From Nereocystis luetkeana (taxonomy: Eukaryota; Sar; Phaeophyceae; Laminariales; Laminariaceae): a stretch of 64,000 bases of DNA. The notes below the pieces were generated by a model. That model was given only the letters and a program-made list of their open reading frames with translations. It ran no database searches and had not been told where the DNA came from. The stretch is from assembly GCA_031213475.1 (NCBI GenBank), contig JARUPZ010000012.1, forward strand, positions 11,304,727 to 11,368,726, given 5' to 3'. This document shows, piece by piece, positions 10,453 to 36,700 of the stretch; position 1 is the stretch's first letter; each line of letters begins with the position of its first letter. The position numbers were made by a program, and so were the translations under genes.

Positions 10453-11753
10453 CAGCGTGACATCTGGCCGTGTAGTAGTTTTGTTACGTCGCACAGTTTT
10501 TCGGTCGCGGCGGCTGTGTTTGCTTTTTGAGTGCGTGATAAAAATAAAAAAGAAGAGGAGGTACCGGTATGATAAGGTAGTGTACACCCGCGCACACCCG
10601 GCACTCGCGCCCGCATAATAGTTCCCAGCGGTGTGTGCGTTGCTTGGTTAGTCGATGAGTGTTCCTGCCCCCCCCTCAGAACCCGCCTGCCCGTCAGCCC
10701 GCGGGTGTCAGTCCTATGCCGTACGATACTTTTACGTAGATCGGGTGAGCAGGTTTTTGGTTATCCGATCGGTCAATGCCCCCCCCCCCCCCCTCCCATC
10801 CTCCCCCCCCTACCTTGATGCAAGAAGAGGGGGAGGAGTCCTGTTACTCTATTTATTTCTTGTGACGGGGCGTACGTACGCGAATCTGCTCGCCGACGCG
10901 TATCGTGGATCGATTCGTTGGTCGGTATGTGGACCGGTTCGTGGACCAGTTCGTGGATCGGTTCGGGGGGATCGGGTCATCAAATGTGTCGGTAGATTCT
11001 ACTTCTCGTGTTCTTCTTGCCACCTCGCGCCGGTTCTTTTCGCTCAGTCATGTACGGTCGATCCTTTGGCTGCGCGTTTAAAGTGTGTGTGTCGGGGGGG
11101 GAACTGCGATTGAATTCCACAAGTAGTACTTGGGTCTGTTGTGCAATGCCTAATTCTAGGCCCTACCCTGTCAGCCCCTACCATTTCCTCGATGCTTTCG
11201 TTCGACTTCGTCGTCCAATTTTATCGTATTGGTACGTGCGCCTTCATGCTTTTTTTTTGTTTTGTTTGTTTGTGTTTCTTCGATCTACTAGGTACCAGGT
11301 ATATACGAGACCCGTTACCTTTTTTCCTTCCCTCGTTTTGCTATTATCGATCCCAAGGACGTTGATCGGTCGGCGGATTTGATTGGTGTGACGTGGAACG
11401 AGTGCCTTGTGTTGCCCTCCTCTTGGGCATGTTGTTCCGTGGTTCCACTCCCCCCCCCCCCCCCCCCCGAGCGCTGTATTTTGCGCGGATTTTGTTTTTG
11501 TCTCTGTTTTTTTTCCCCCTCTGATAGTGATGTTCGAGGGTAGTAAATGAAAGAGTGTGGTTTGACTGGATGTCTGCCAGATTTCGCGATACACGGGGCA
11601 ATGGCTGCAACTCCAGCGGAATAGCGGTACATAGAGCATGAGGACGAGCACCAGTAAAAAAATCTACCTGGTTTGTAGTCTATGATACGATAGTAGCACA
11701 AGCGGGCTGTCCTTTTTTTTTGTTCTGTCTGTCTGCTGCTGTTGGTGGTGTTG

Positions 11754-11794
<41 letters not shown>

Positions 11795-12544
11795 GCTGAT
11801 ACTGCCAAAGCGTGCTGCGCGGCTGTCATGGTGTGGGTGCGGGTGGGCGTTGCAGGCTGTAATGTTTGTCTTTCTCTCTTCTGATTGTTCTTTTGTGTTT
11901 GTGTCGCGGGTATTTCCTTCCTTGTCTTTCTTCTTTTGTTTTTGTCCTGGCTTGCCACTGCACTAGTATTGGTATAGAATACGGTTTCGTTGGTGTGTAG
12001 CCATTGGCAGGGAGTCGCTGGGGGGAGGGGAGGAGGGGAGGGGGCAGGTTCTTGGTACCGTGTGCCGTGTGCCACCCGAAAAGAGAAGGATGGGTGGGTG
12101 CGGTTCGTGCTTGCATACATGTTGTGGATATTTCGTTTTTTGTTTTTCTGGGTGAATAAATGGTTTTAAACCGTTTCGTTTTTCTGGCCCGATTTTTTAC
12201 CGCGTTAGTTTGCCTTTTTTTTTAAGCAGTAAAAAGGCAAAACATAAATAAAAATGGCGGCGGCGGCAGCGGCAGCAGCGGCGGCGGCGGTGGAGATACT
12301 ATCTATTGCGTTGTTTTGCATGTTGTTGTCGCGGTGTGTTGCGCGACTCTGCGTCGTGATCTGTCAATATTTGTTGACGATATTTGCTCAAAATTCTGCC
12401 CATCCGTAGGCGATCGAACGGGGAATGACCACACCACCCTCCTGTTGTTTCATGTTGCTGCTTCAATATGCTTGAAGCTTCGGATCCATCCATATGGCCA
12501 TGAACGGCAAGGAGCTTGTTCCTCCTGTTTGTCGTTGCTTAAAT

Positions 12545-12840
12545 CTCAAGCTTGAAAGAAATCTCAAAAGCAACTCGGGACCTTGGAGCGTGAAGGTTTC
12601 AACAATTGAAACTTCAAGAAGTTGAAACTTCAAGAAGAGCTTTTGAAGCTCTACTTGAAAGCCTCACAAGATCAAGAAATTGAATTTCTTCTTGCTGAGC
12701 TTGAATCTCGAGTGAATCAAGAGCCCCATGCTCAAGAGCTTGAAGCTTTTACAGTTTGAAACTTTAACATCTTGACGCTCAAAGTGTCAGCAGCTTGAAG
12801 CTCGAGAGCTTGGAGCTCGAGCGCTTAAAGCTTCGGTATA
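12545..12840. repeat. CTTGAAG/CTTCAAG-rich palindromic tract
   Basis: Some 20 irregularly spaced copies of TTGAAGCTT, CTTCAAG and CTCGAG-centred palindromes, no fixed period, no open frame. Distinct from every other repeat in the window. Confidence 0.6.
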
Positions 12841-13423
12841 TCAAAAAGAAAGTTTTTTTTTTTTTTTAATGCTTCAGAACCGAAAACCGGTGGCATTTGT
12901 TTCCAGGGGATGGGTTGTTTCGCGCCTCCTTGGGCTACTCGTACAGAAAGTCTACATGCCAAACAAGAATTACTGTGGCTAGCCGCTGCATGTGTAGTAA
13001 GACTTTTGGGGTGGGGGAAGAGTTAATTCACCCTTTAGATATCAGACAGATCAGACCAGATCAAATCAAATCAGATCCCCACTTGATGATGTAGAAGATT
13101 TTTCGGGACCTGTCTTCCCGGGTCTGCGATCTGCAAGACTGTCTCAGATACTGTAGATAGATGCATGTATAATGTTCGCTGGTTGGGGCCTGTATGGCGC
13201 GGCTCCTGCCTGCGCACATACATGTGTCCATACAGTTATGTCTGCCCACGTGCTTCCGGGTATATAGATATAGGATCTGTACCATACAGCTCTTCTTGCT
13301 CAACAGATCATATCGGCGAGGAGATAATATGTACCTGGTAGGTCATCTATTGATAGGTATCGTGATCTGTCCGATGTGGGTAACCCTTTTTCGTCCCGCT
13401 CGCAAAGCTATTATACGGTGGTA

Positions 13424-13527
13424 ATACGGGGGACCATAGTTAATAGGACGTGTGGTATACATGAAAACCTATATATTTGACCATTTTTACTAACAATATT
13501 TGGTCCTTTTAACTAGGGTTCCCCGTT
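13424..13527. mobile_element. TA-MITE copy 5
   Basis: About 104 bp in the orientation opposite to copies 1-4 (GTATACATGAAAACCTATAT first). The right end is degenerate (GGGTTCCCCGTTA). Confidence 0.8.
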
Positions 13528-13780
13528 AGTCTTAACTCGAAGAGTAGTGTGTCGGGAGAAGCAGGGGGTGCAGTTGCCGCCCATGCATTCGTGTCATGTG
13601 TATGATGAGACGAGCGCCGTCAAGCGCGCTTGCGTTGCTAAGCTTTATTGTCGAGGTACAGCGGCACAGGGGATGACTTACTTATTCCTACGAGTATAGT
13701 ATTATCATCGTGTCCCTTCGGGGTACGCAGGGCTTACTTAATAGTCTCTGTTTCGGCTGAAGAAAAAACTCTGTGCCTAC

Positions 13781-14034
13781 GTACCAGGTATTTTTTTTCA
13801 CCTTGGTTGTTCGACCGTGTTTTTTCGACCGTGGACTAGAACACAGCAGCAGCTAGCTATTACGGGGGAGCATATTAAGTAGGACCTGCAGCAGCTAGCT
13901 ATTACGGGGGAGCATATTAAGTAGGACGTACCAGGTATTTTTTTTCACCTTGGTTGTTCGACCGTGTTTTTTCGACCGTGGACTAGAACACAGCAGCAGC
14001 TAGCTATTACGGGGGAGCATATTAAGTAGGACCT
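13781..14034 (+). repeat. Tandem duplication that includes a MITE end
   Basis: The ~107-bp segment GTACCAGGTATTTTTTTTCA...GGGAGCATATTAAGTAGGAC occurs at 13781-13887 and again at 13928-14033. Between them is a second ~40-bp copy of its tail (GCAGCAGCTAGC...AGGAC). One MITE left end is thus present three times, with one right end at 14128. Confidence 0.85.
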
Positions 14035-14128
14035 ACGGCGGTACACACGAAAACCTACATATCCCCTACCTGGTATATTTTTAGTCGCAATATTTGGTCC
14101 TATTTACTACGTATGTGACCCTCCGTAA
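14007..14128. mobile_element. TA-MITE copy 6 carrying a TACCTGGTA insertion
   Basis: Full element, 122 bp rather than 105. Part of the excess is CCTGGTA at 14069-14075 directly after a TA, absent from all other copies in this orientation. The right end is CCCTCCGTAA. Confidence 0.8.
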
Positions 14129-14346
14129 TAGCACCCATGGATCCCGTCGATGTCAACAGAGGAAATGATTTGGCGAAGGCAACAGAGGAAATGATTTGGC
14201 ACCAATCATGGAACTAGGTGTACCATCAGAATTGTCTTGAATTTGTATTATGGAGTGGTCGCCTACGATAACTCGTCATTTTCGTTCCCAAAACCTCGTG
14301 AGCAGAGAGAGGTGGGCACGAAGTATTTATTGAGAGGTAGAACGAG

Positions 14347-14930
14347 ATGCCTCGGACCACGCGGTCGACACTGACCCCACCGCCTCCGGAGGACCCGACG
14401 GCTCCGGTCCCGGCGGCGCCCGCGGTGCGTTTGCCCAACCCAAACAACCCGACAGGGCGTCTGCTACGTTGGTGGACTCGGCGACCCTGCTGGAAGACCT
14501 CCCTTGTTTCATCCCGGGTGCCTTGGGAACGGGTATGATCCTGTTTTTCAAGTCTCGTGCGCCCTAGGCTGGGCCCGGCAGGAGCGAGCGCTGGTGGGGC
14601 GGTTGTCTTGGACGCGGCGGAGTCGAGGAAGCCTGCCGACCAGACCACCCAGTGGCCGGGTCCAGGGTGGCAAGAGAAAACGCGGCCAGCGCTCCGCGGA
14701 CGCTAGCCAGCTTTCTCGGTCGCGCCCGAGTTCGAGAAAGATTTCGCAGCATGTGCGAGACAGGGTTGAGACAACTACGTATCCGACCAGTGGTCTTTTC
14801 AGGGAAAACACAACAAGATACTATCCAACGACGCAACGAAGTATGGACGAGACCACGTGTCGACGCAGGAGGCGTCATCCAAAAATCCAATACTTACATC
14901 AAATGATCCAGGACATCGAGTAAGAATACT
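14347..14930. other. GC-rich block with competing ORFs, unresolved
   Basis: An island of higher GC inside AT-richer DNA. Plus strand: ATG at 14347 (MPRTTRSTLTPPPPEDPTAP...) runs 63 codons to a TGA overlapping a possible donor CGG|GTATGA. Further plus frames read KRKRGQRSADASQLSRSR and KILSNDATKYGRDHVSTQEA. The minus strand also has long open frames. The Pro-rich N-terminus followed by basic sequence resembles a decayed retroelement gag, but no pol motif, LTR or primer site is visible. I cannot choose strand or frame. Confidence 0.3.
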
Positions 14931-14999
14931 ACAGGAAAAAACAGGGAGGGGGGGTGGGGGTATGGATCGAGGCTGGGGTAAGGCCAGGCGATTCTATTA

Positions 15000-15104
15000 T
15001 TACGGGGGACCGTATTAAATAGGACCAAATATTGTTAGTAAAAATGGGTGAATATATAGGTTTTTGTGTATACCGTAGGTCCTATTTACTATGGTCCCCC
15101 GTAA
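15000..15104. mobile_element. TA-MITE copy 7
   Basis: 105 bp, close to consensus, with a left TTACGGGGGACCGTATTAAA variant. Flanked by TA on both sides. Confidence 0.9.
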
Positions 15105-15850
15105 TAGTAGTAAAGCATCGCCGATTAGCAGTATCGATGTCGTACTGAAACACCATGTAACGGTACTACGTACAGACGTGCTGTTCCCTAGCGTGCCGTT
15201 TTTCATGAGGTTGCAGGGAACCTATGATTCAGTGCAAAGCTTTTGGGAGCTCCGGGGGGGGGGGGGGAAACAAGTCGATTTTAGGACAGCATCGGCCACA
15301 CGAAACGAACAGCCCGGCCAGCTGGGGTAGGGAATAGGGGATGAATCCGAACTGCAAGGTAACCCCTCTACTGCTACTTTCTGCAGTACGTATGCCTTAA
15401 TCTGAGTCATATCATAACTCCAAGTGTTATGTCCCCGGCCAGAGTGCAGTCCTAAACGGGCTGTCCCCTTTGGCAAGGCTCCTGGTTTGCCTCATTATGA
15501 CCGAGATCGTACGTGACAGCCAGCCGTCGGCGACGCCGGTGGCACGCCGCATTTTTGTTTTGTTTGCAGTCAGGTGACGATGCCCCCTATCCCCTACCTG
15601 GTACATGAAAACGCCCGCCGACCTTTGTGGAAACCCCTGTTAATGGTAGGTATTGAAATGCAGCACAAGCGCTCGTCAAGTCAGGAAACGCTTGAGGGTG
15701 CGTTCGTAAAAGCATACCATCTCCCTGGTTCCCCAGATATTGAGACGAAGCGGGTAGGCCAGCTTACGGCCGCATGCGGTACCGACGCCCCAAATAGTCC
15801 GCCTTTCAGAGGGGGGGGGGGTGTTAATCACGATCACCCTGGGCTGGGTA

Positions 15851-15925
15851 GTCGATCGATATTTCACCCCTCTATAGCTCAGAAGGTAACACCTTCACAC
15901 ATTGGGTAGAAACTCGATTCCCATT
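15851..15925 (+). repeat. tRNA-like A-box repeat, copy 1
   Basis: GTCGATCGATATTTCACCCC then TCTATAGCTCAGAAGGTAACA, followed about 35 bp later by AACTCGATTCCC. The first part matches a pol III A box (TRGCNNAGNNGG) and the second approximates a B box. Not a foldable complete tRNA. Confidence 0.5.
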
Positions 15926-16630
15926 TCATGAGCTACCGTTCGTAGACCTTTGAATCTCGTCAGATCTCCGTATTATTCACGATGATCTTGTATGATCTGT
16001 ATGATCTAGCCCAGGTTGTCTGGTGGGACCCGTATAATCTGCATAATCTAGCTTAAATTTAGGGTAATGTGTTTAGGGTCGTTCTTGTCGGAGAGCTTTT
16101 TTTCCTAAAAATTGACATTTTTTTCGCGCAATTTTTCAATCTTCCATACTTTCCTGATTTTTTTTTTCCCAAGTATGTGAAGTTTAACGACTCTGTGTTT
16201 TTTGCTCGTGGAGAGTTTCACGAACAGTTACAGAACGCCTCCGTATATTGATACATATCTCCAACTATTTTCCAAACTTTGAAAATTATGGAAAAAACGC
16301 TCTCCGATAAGAATGAGCCTTACTGGGTTGGATCTGTACTATGCAGATCTTGCAAAGCGTATCACAACGGCAGGCGAAGAACTAGATGATCTAGGTCATG
16401 ATCTGTATGATCTGTTGATGATCTCTCCGAGTTGTGCACAATTTACTGAGTTGCGTGTGGTGGTCTGTCTCGAGATGTCCGAAAGTTTCGGTCTGTCGTC
16501 CGTCGCCCTTGTCCATTATATCCGACATGCACTTTAATTGCACGAGCGCTCGAACCAATCAGCACTGCACAAAACCTACAGGGGGAGCTATGCTGCCCAA
16601 GCAATTTCAAGTCGTAGCCCGGGAGCAGGC
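15926..16630. other. AT-rich spacer with GATCT repeats
   Basis: Holds irregular (TGATCTGTATGATCTA) words at 15980-16050 and 16330-16430 that recur at 38.0 kb and 59 kb. No exon seen. Confidence 0.45.
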
Positions 16631-16634
16631 TGCC

Positions 16635-32366
<15,732 letters not shown>

Positions 32367-32487
32367 CTGCAGAGAGTTAACCCTAACCCTAACGAAGGGA
32401 CATCGACGGTGTCTACGAAAGTCCACGCCTGCAAGCACAAGAAAATGTTACTCTTTGTTTCATCACTTGCAAACAGCTAAATGTTTT

Positions 32488-32645
32488 GGGAGGGGGGGGG
32501 GTAGTACTCGATATCATGCATGGCCGTAGTCGTATTGTCATAGACCTCCGCATCCCTATATACAACGTCGGGATGAACCACGTAGGGTTTTCACAAGCCA
32601 GCTCCGTTGCTTGCTTGCACCAAGCGCGAAGATTTGGGGGGGGGG
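32488..32645 (-). mobile_element. Poly(C)-flanked element, 5'-truncated
   Basis: G-run, GTACTCGATATCATGCATGG, ending in CTTGCTTGCACCAAGCGCGA AG and a second G-run at 32637-32654. Its C-run faces the 32366 acceptor at 125 bp. Confidence 0.78.
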
Positions 32646-33147
32646 GGGGGGGGCGGAGTTCCTTGCTTGTACTACATAATAATCGTTTATATTTCCGAGC
32701 TGATACACGCTCTTTCGCGCCGCGGCCTGTTGATTGCCAATAGCGGAAAGTAGTGCAATTGTTGGAAAAACATGAACGTGTAGTATCGGCTTGACGGAAT
32801 TTCGCAGATTATATGTATTGCACCCTCCAGACCTCAATTATAGTAGTACCTTCACCCAATTTCTCCGGTTCCCTCCCTTTCATAAATCAGATCAACCATT
32901 GGGTCACAAAGCAGGCACCCCCCCCCCCCCCGCCTGCTACAATAATTTGTAATAACTTTGTACAAATCCGTTTGTGGCAGCTTAATTTTTCGCGCTCGAA
33001 TAGCGCGCAGCTCTAACCAAGCATGTCTTCAGTAGATTTCCCTTTCCAAAGCAAAACCAGGAAAACGAAGAATCAAATGTTGTCGTCCTGCCGAAGATAA
33101 GGCTGAAAGAAGCGAGACCCGATATGATGTTGTTTAACCCGGCTCAC

Positions 33148-33792
33148 CTCCCTTCCGATGCAGCCTTCTCCCCCGTTCCGCCCCACCCCGACGAGCCTCT
33201 CAGCGCTTGCGCTCCCGCTTCCACCTCCGCCTCTCGCTCGTCGGCTGCCGCGGCACGCGCGGGCGCCGCCAAAAGGCAGCACTTTTTCTCTGTATTCCCC
33301 GTCCTCGCCCCGCCCGCCCAGAGCCGCGGGATTTTTAGCCCTACCCCTTCCACCTGGAGTGGGAATTGGAGCACCCACCACCGCCGCTAGCCTGCGCTCC
33401 GCCCTCACCAGCGAGGCCTCGGTCTGGTGCAGAGCGAAGCATGCCTCGCAAGCCCGTACGCTCTTCCCGTAGGCCGCGCTTGCACCTGCACCTGCGCCTG
33501 CGCCTGCGCTTGTGCTCGTGCCGGGGGCTTGGGCGGGGGCAGGGATAGAGGCGGTGGTGGGGAGGAGGGGGGTACTACTACTACCGTTGCCTTTCCCCCC
33601 CTCTCCCGCCGCCCCCCAGGCATCGCTAACTTTGGGTGGGGCTGTAAAGGTAGCATGCGACGAGGAGGGAGTTGCACTGTTGTTGATGGCGGTGGCAGTT
33701 CGGGCCATGAGAGCAGCGGCCGGGGTAGTGGCTGTCGCGCCTGCCACGCCGCTCGCGTCGGGGTCGACGGCGCGTAGAGATCGGGGCACGAG
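33148..33792 (-). CDS. Gene A exon (second Cys pair)
   Basis: 215 codons, acceptor CCCCCTCAG|CTC, donor GGGAG|GTGAGC. LVPRSLRAVDPDASG, an Ala/Gly/Pro/Thr-rich linker, then SVRACEACFALHQTEASLVR AERRLAAVV, then Gly/Arg-rich sequence. The extent past about 33390 is less certain, as weaker donors occur earlier. Confidence 0.7.
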
Positions 33793-36700
33793 CTGAGGGG
33801 GCAGCCGACTCCAAATCTGATCACGGCGGAAGGCGAACGGGCGGGCGGGCGGGTGGGAACCGTGGGGTTTGTTCGGTGGGCTCTGTTAACCCTTACCCTC
33901 TCGTTTGAGACACTGCAGGGGAAGTATAACGAAGAAGGGACTCAGGTACAATGCACGAAGAGATACAGGCATTTCGAACAAAAAAACATAATAAATGGGG
34001 ACCTGTATCAAACCAACCTTCGAAACTGGCGGTTGTCACGTCGGACTTATTACGATGTACAGCAGATAATCTACAGATATATCCTCTAGTTCCTCACCTG
34101 CCGCTGTGAGAGGTTGTGCAGGATCTGTGCAGTACAGATCCAACCCAGGAAACATGCCCTACAGTAGATCATGCAGATTCTACGGCTCCCACCCAGCAAC
34201 ATGAGTTAGATCCTACAGATCAGGAATATGTCCGTCTATATTATCTACCGTTACAGATCTACTGTAGATTAAGTGGAAACCGATTATCTGTCCGAGGTGT
34301 GTCGTAGTGATCACCGCGCAGCATTTATCAATCGTTTCAAGGATAATCCCGGGTACCAAACCTGGTTGATTTGGTACTCGGGTAGGTGCCAGGGTATAAT
34401 ATCATACTCGGGTAATAACCGGGTACTCTTAGAGTGGGTTTCTCGGGTACCAAACCTGGTTGATCTGGTCATACTCGGGGGTAGGTACCCGGGTATAAGG
34501 TTAAAATCGGGTAGGTACCCGGGTACTCCCAGGGTGGGGTACCCGAGTACCAAACATGGTTGACTTGGTCATACTCGGGTAGGTACCCGGGTATAAGATC
34601 ATACTCGGGTAGGTACCCGGGCATAAGATCATACTCAGGTAGATACCTAGGTACTCCCAGAGTGGCGTATTTGGGAACCAAACCTGGTTGATTTCGTCAT
34701 ACTCGGGTAGGTACCTGGGCGTGAGATCATACTCGGGTAGTAAGTTCCCCTGGTACTCCCAGAGAAAAAATCCAGCTAAGTACTGAGGCTGTGTGTACTG
34801 CAAGTATATTTTTCTCAACTCCGTGAAGTGTATAATATCTACTGCGGCCCGGACGCCAAGATAAAGTCATCATCCCATGACCCAGCAGCAGTCCAGACCG
34901 GGCCCGCTTGTTCGTGTAGCCGTCGTCGCTGATCCATCATCCTATGACCCAGCAGCAGTCCAGACCAGGCCGCTTGTTCGTGTAGCCGTCGTCGCTGATT
35001 GTATTCGTTACTTGTATGTCGTCAACTTTCATTGTCCGTTGGTGCCGCCAAAGGTTGCACAGCTGGGACAGATCATGCCTCACCGATTATCATTTCAGGC
35101 AAAATCGATTCCCGACTTCACACATCGAACGTATGCGTGTAATATCTCCATTCCATAATATACCACAGTAGGTCATTCGGTGGCAGATATATCAATCCCC
35201 ATTCCATGATCTACCATCGTAGATCTCTCGGCGGCTGATGGATAGGTTCCAGATTTACAGTTTCTTCACGACGGTCTAAAAATATCATTTGCGGTACGGG
35301 ATGTTTATGACACGGCTCTCGCCCACGTGTTTTCCTCGTGTGATATATGCGTTACCGCTCTTGCACAACATCTCCCACTATCTTCATGGATAATGTGGGA
35401 TCTAGATGATCTATCTTTAGATGATGCATCCGTCCGATGTATCCGATATTTATATTTTGATCTCCTACGGTATGCGTGGAGGCGCCCCGCGAGATAGCGA
35501 CTACCTAGATTGGGCATGTTCTCACTCTGGAAAACAGGACGAGCGAGAGAAAACATTGACAACCCAAAAACGCGACGAAAAACAGTTGATGGCCGCTAAC
35601 TCGGCGCAGAATATATATAGATATATTTATATTCCATCAGACGAGTCTCAAGCTCGGTGCATAACATGTGTATTCCATCAGACGAGTCTCAAAAGCGGGG
35701 TATTAGCGGTGCGCCAACACGGCAGAAGCCAAGGGCTACCCATGCAAGCACTTCAAAATACACCGTCAAAAACTCGTTTTATACCGCAACACACGCCCCA
35801 CCCCCACTCACGTGAAACAACGTCTCCCTGACCATCCTCTCCGTCATCCTGAACGAAACGTCCTCCGGGTTGCGCATCGACCCGCACATGCCGCACGCCA
35901 GCTTCTTCCGCAGACTCCTGCCGCTTCCGTCCTGTCCGCCCTCCGCCGCCTCTGCCGCGGCAGCCTCGGCCGCCGCTTCCCACTCATCACTAGCGGCCCA
36001 CCTCCCCCCTCCCCCCCTCCCCTGCCCCCTCCCGCTCACCTCTCCTCCACCCCAGCCCCCCCCTCCTCCTCCTCGAACCCCCCCCCCCCCGGTCCCACCC
36101 CCATCCCCCACTCTTGCTACCCCCCCGCACTCTCCCACTCCAGCTCGCCCTGCTCTGGGAGTAATTTTCCACGTTTCGTCGTGATCGCTACGCCCAGTCC
36201 CCCCATCACCTTCCCCCCTTTCGAGTGACGCATATCTGTCTGCAGATCGCCGCGGCGGCGCCTCGTCGAAATCGTTGCCGCTGCCCCCCCCATTTCGTGG
36301 GAATTTCTCTGAGAAACCCTGTGTGGTGCCCTCAGAGGGTGTTGCTTTTTTGTCGAGGGTCGTTTTTTTGTTGTCTGAGAGGTCGTTGGAGGGCAGCTCT
36401 CCTTGAAGACGGCAAATGGCGTCTTGTCGTGCTTGTGTGGAGAGTCGGAATGGCCGAAGGGGTGCGCAGCCGAAAAATCGGAAAGCTTTGACCTTTGATT
36501 GAGAGCAGGGCGGGACAGGGGGGGAGGGGAGGGGAGGAGAGGGGTGGAGCAGCAGCGGCTCCTTGAGAAGCTGTAGCTTGGCATTGGCAGTAGCGTCGTT
36601 GACACAAAACAAGCGAGAGATCGATAGAGATCGAGAGATGAAGATGAAATAATGAAGGTTGAAAAAGGAAAAAAAAAGTAGTCAGAAAAGCCACCAGGAC

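Larger units (their letters stand above)
8953..13420. other. Downstream of G-alpha: no supported gene
   Basis: No exon with convincing splice sites and protein-like translation. It contains G-rich stretches (9080-9200, 9610-9745), homopolymer runs (10160-10195, 11449-11468), a (GCT)n run at 11759-11797, a (GGC)n-like run at 12253-12290, and the minisatellites listed separately. The G-alpha 3' UTR and polyadenylation site must lie in its first part but carry no recognisable signal. Confidence 0.5.

Noticed and set aside
15840-15930. A tRNA gene
   Set aside because: The A box is good, but the B box is off-consensus and no acceptor, D, anticodon or T stems can be paired.
32376-32394. Telomere-like TTAACCCTAACCCTAACG
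   Set aside because: Only two CCCTAA units, located in the acceptor region of a gene B exon. Not a telomere or a meaningful interstitial array.
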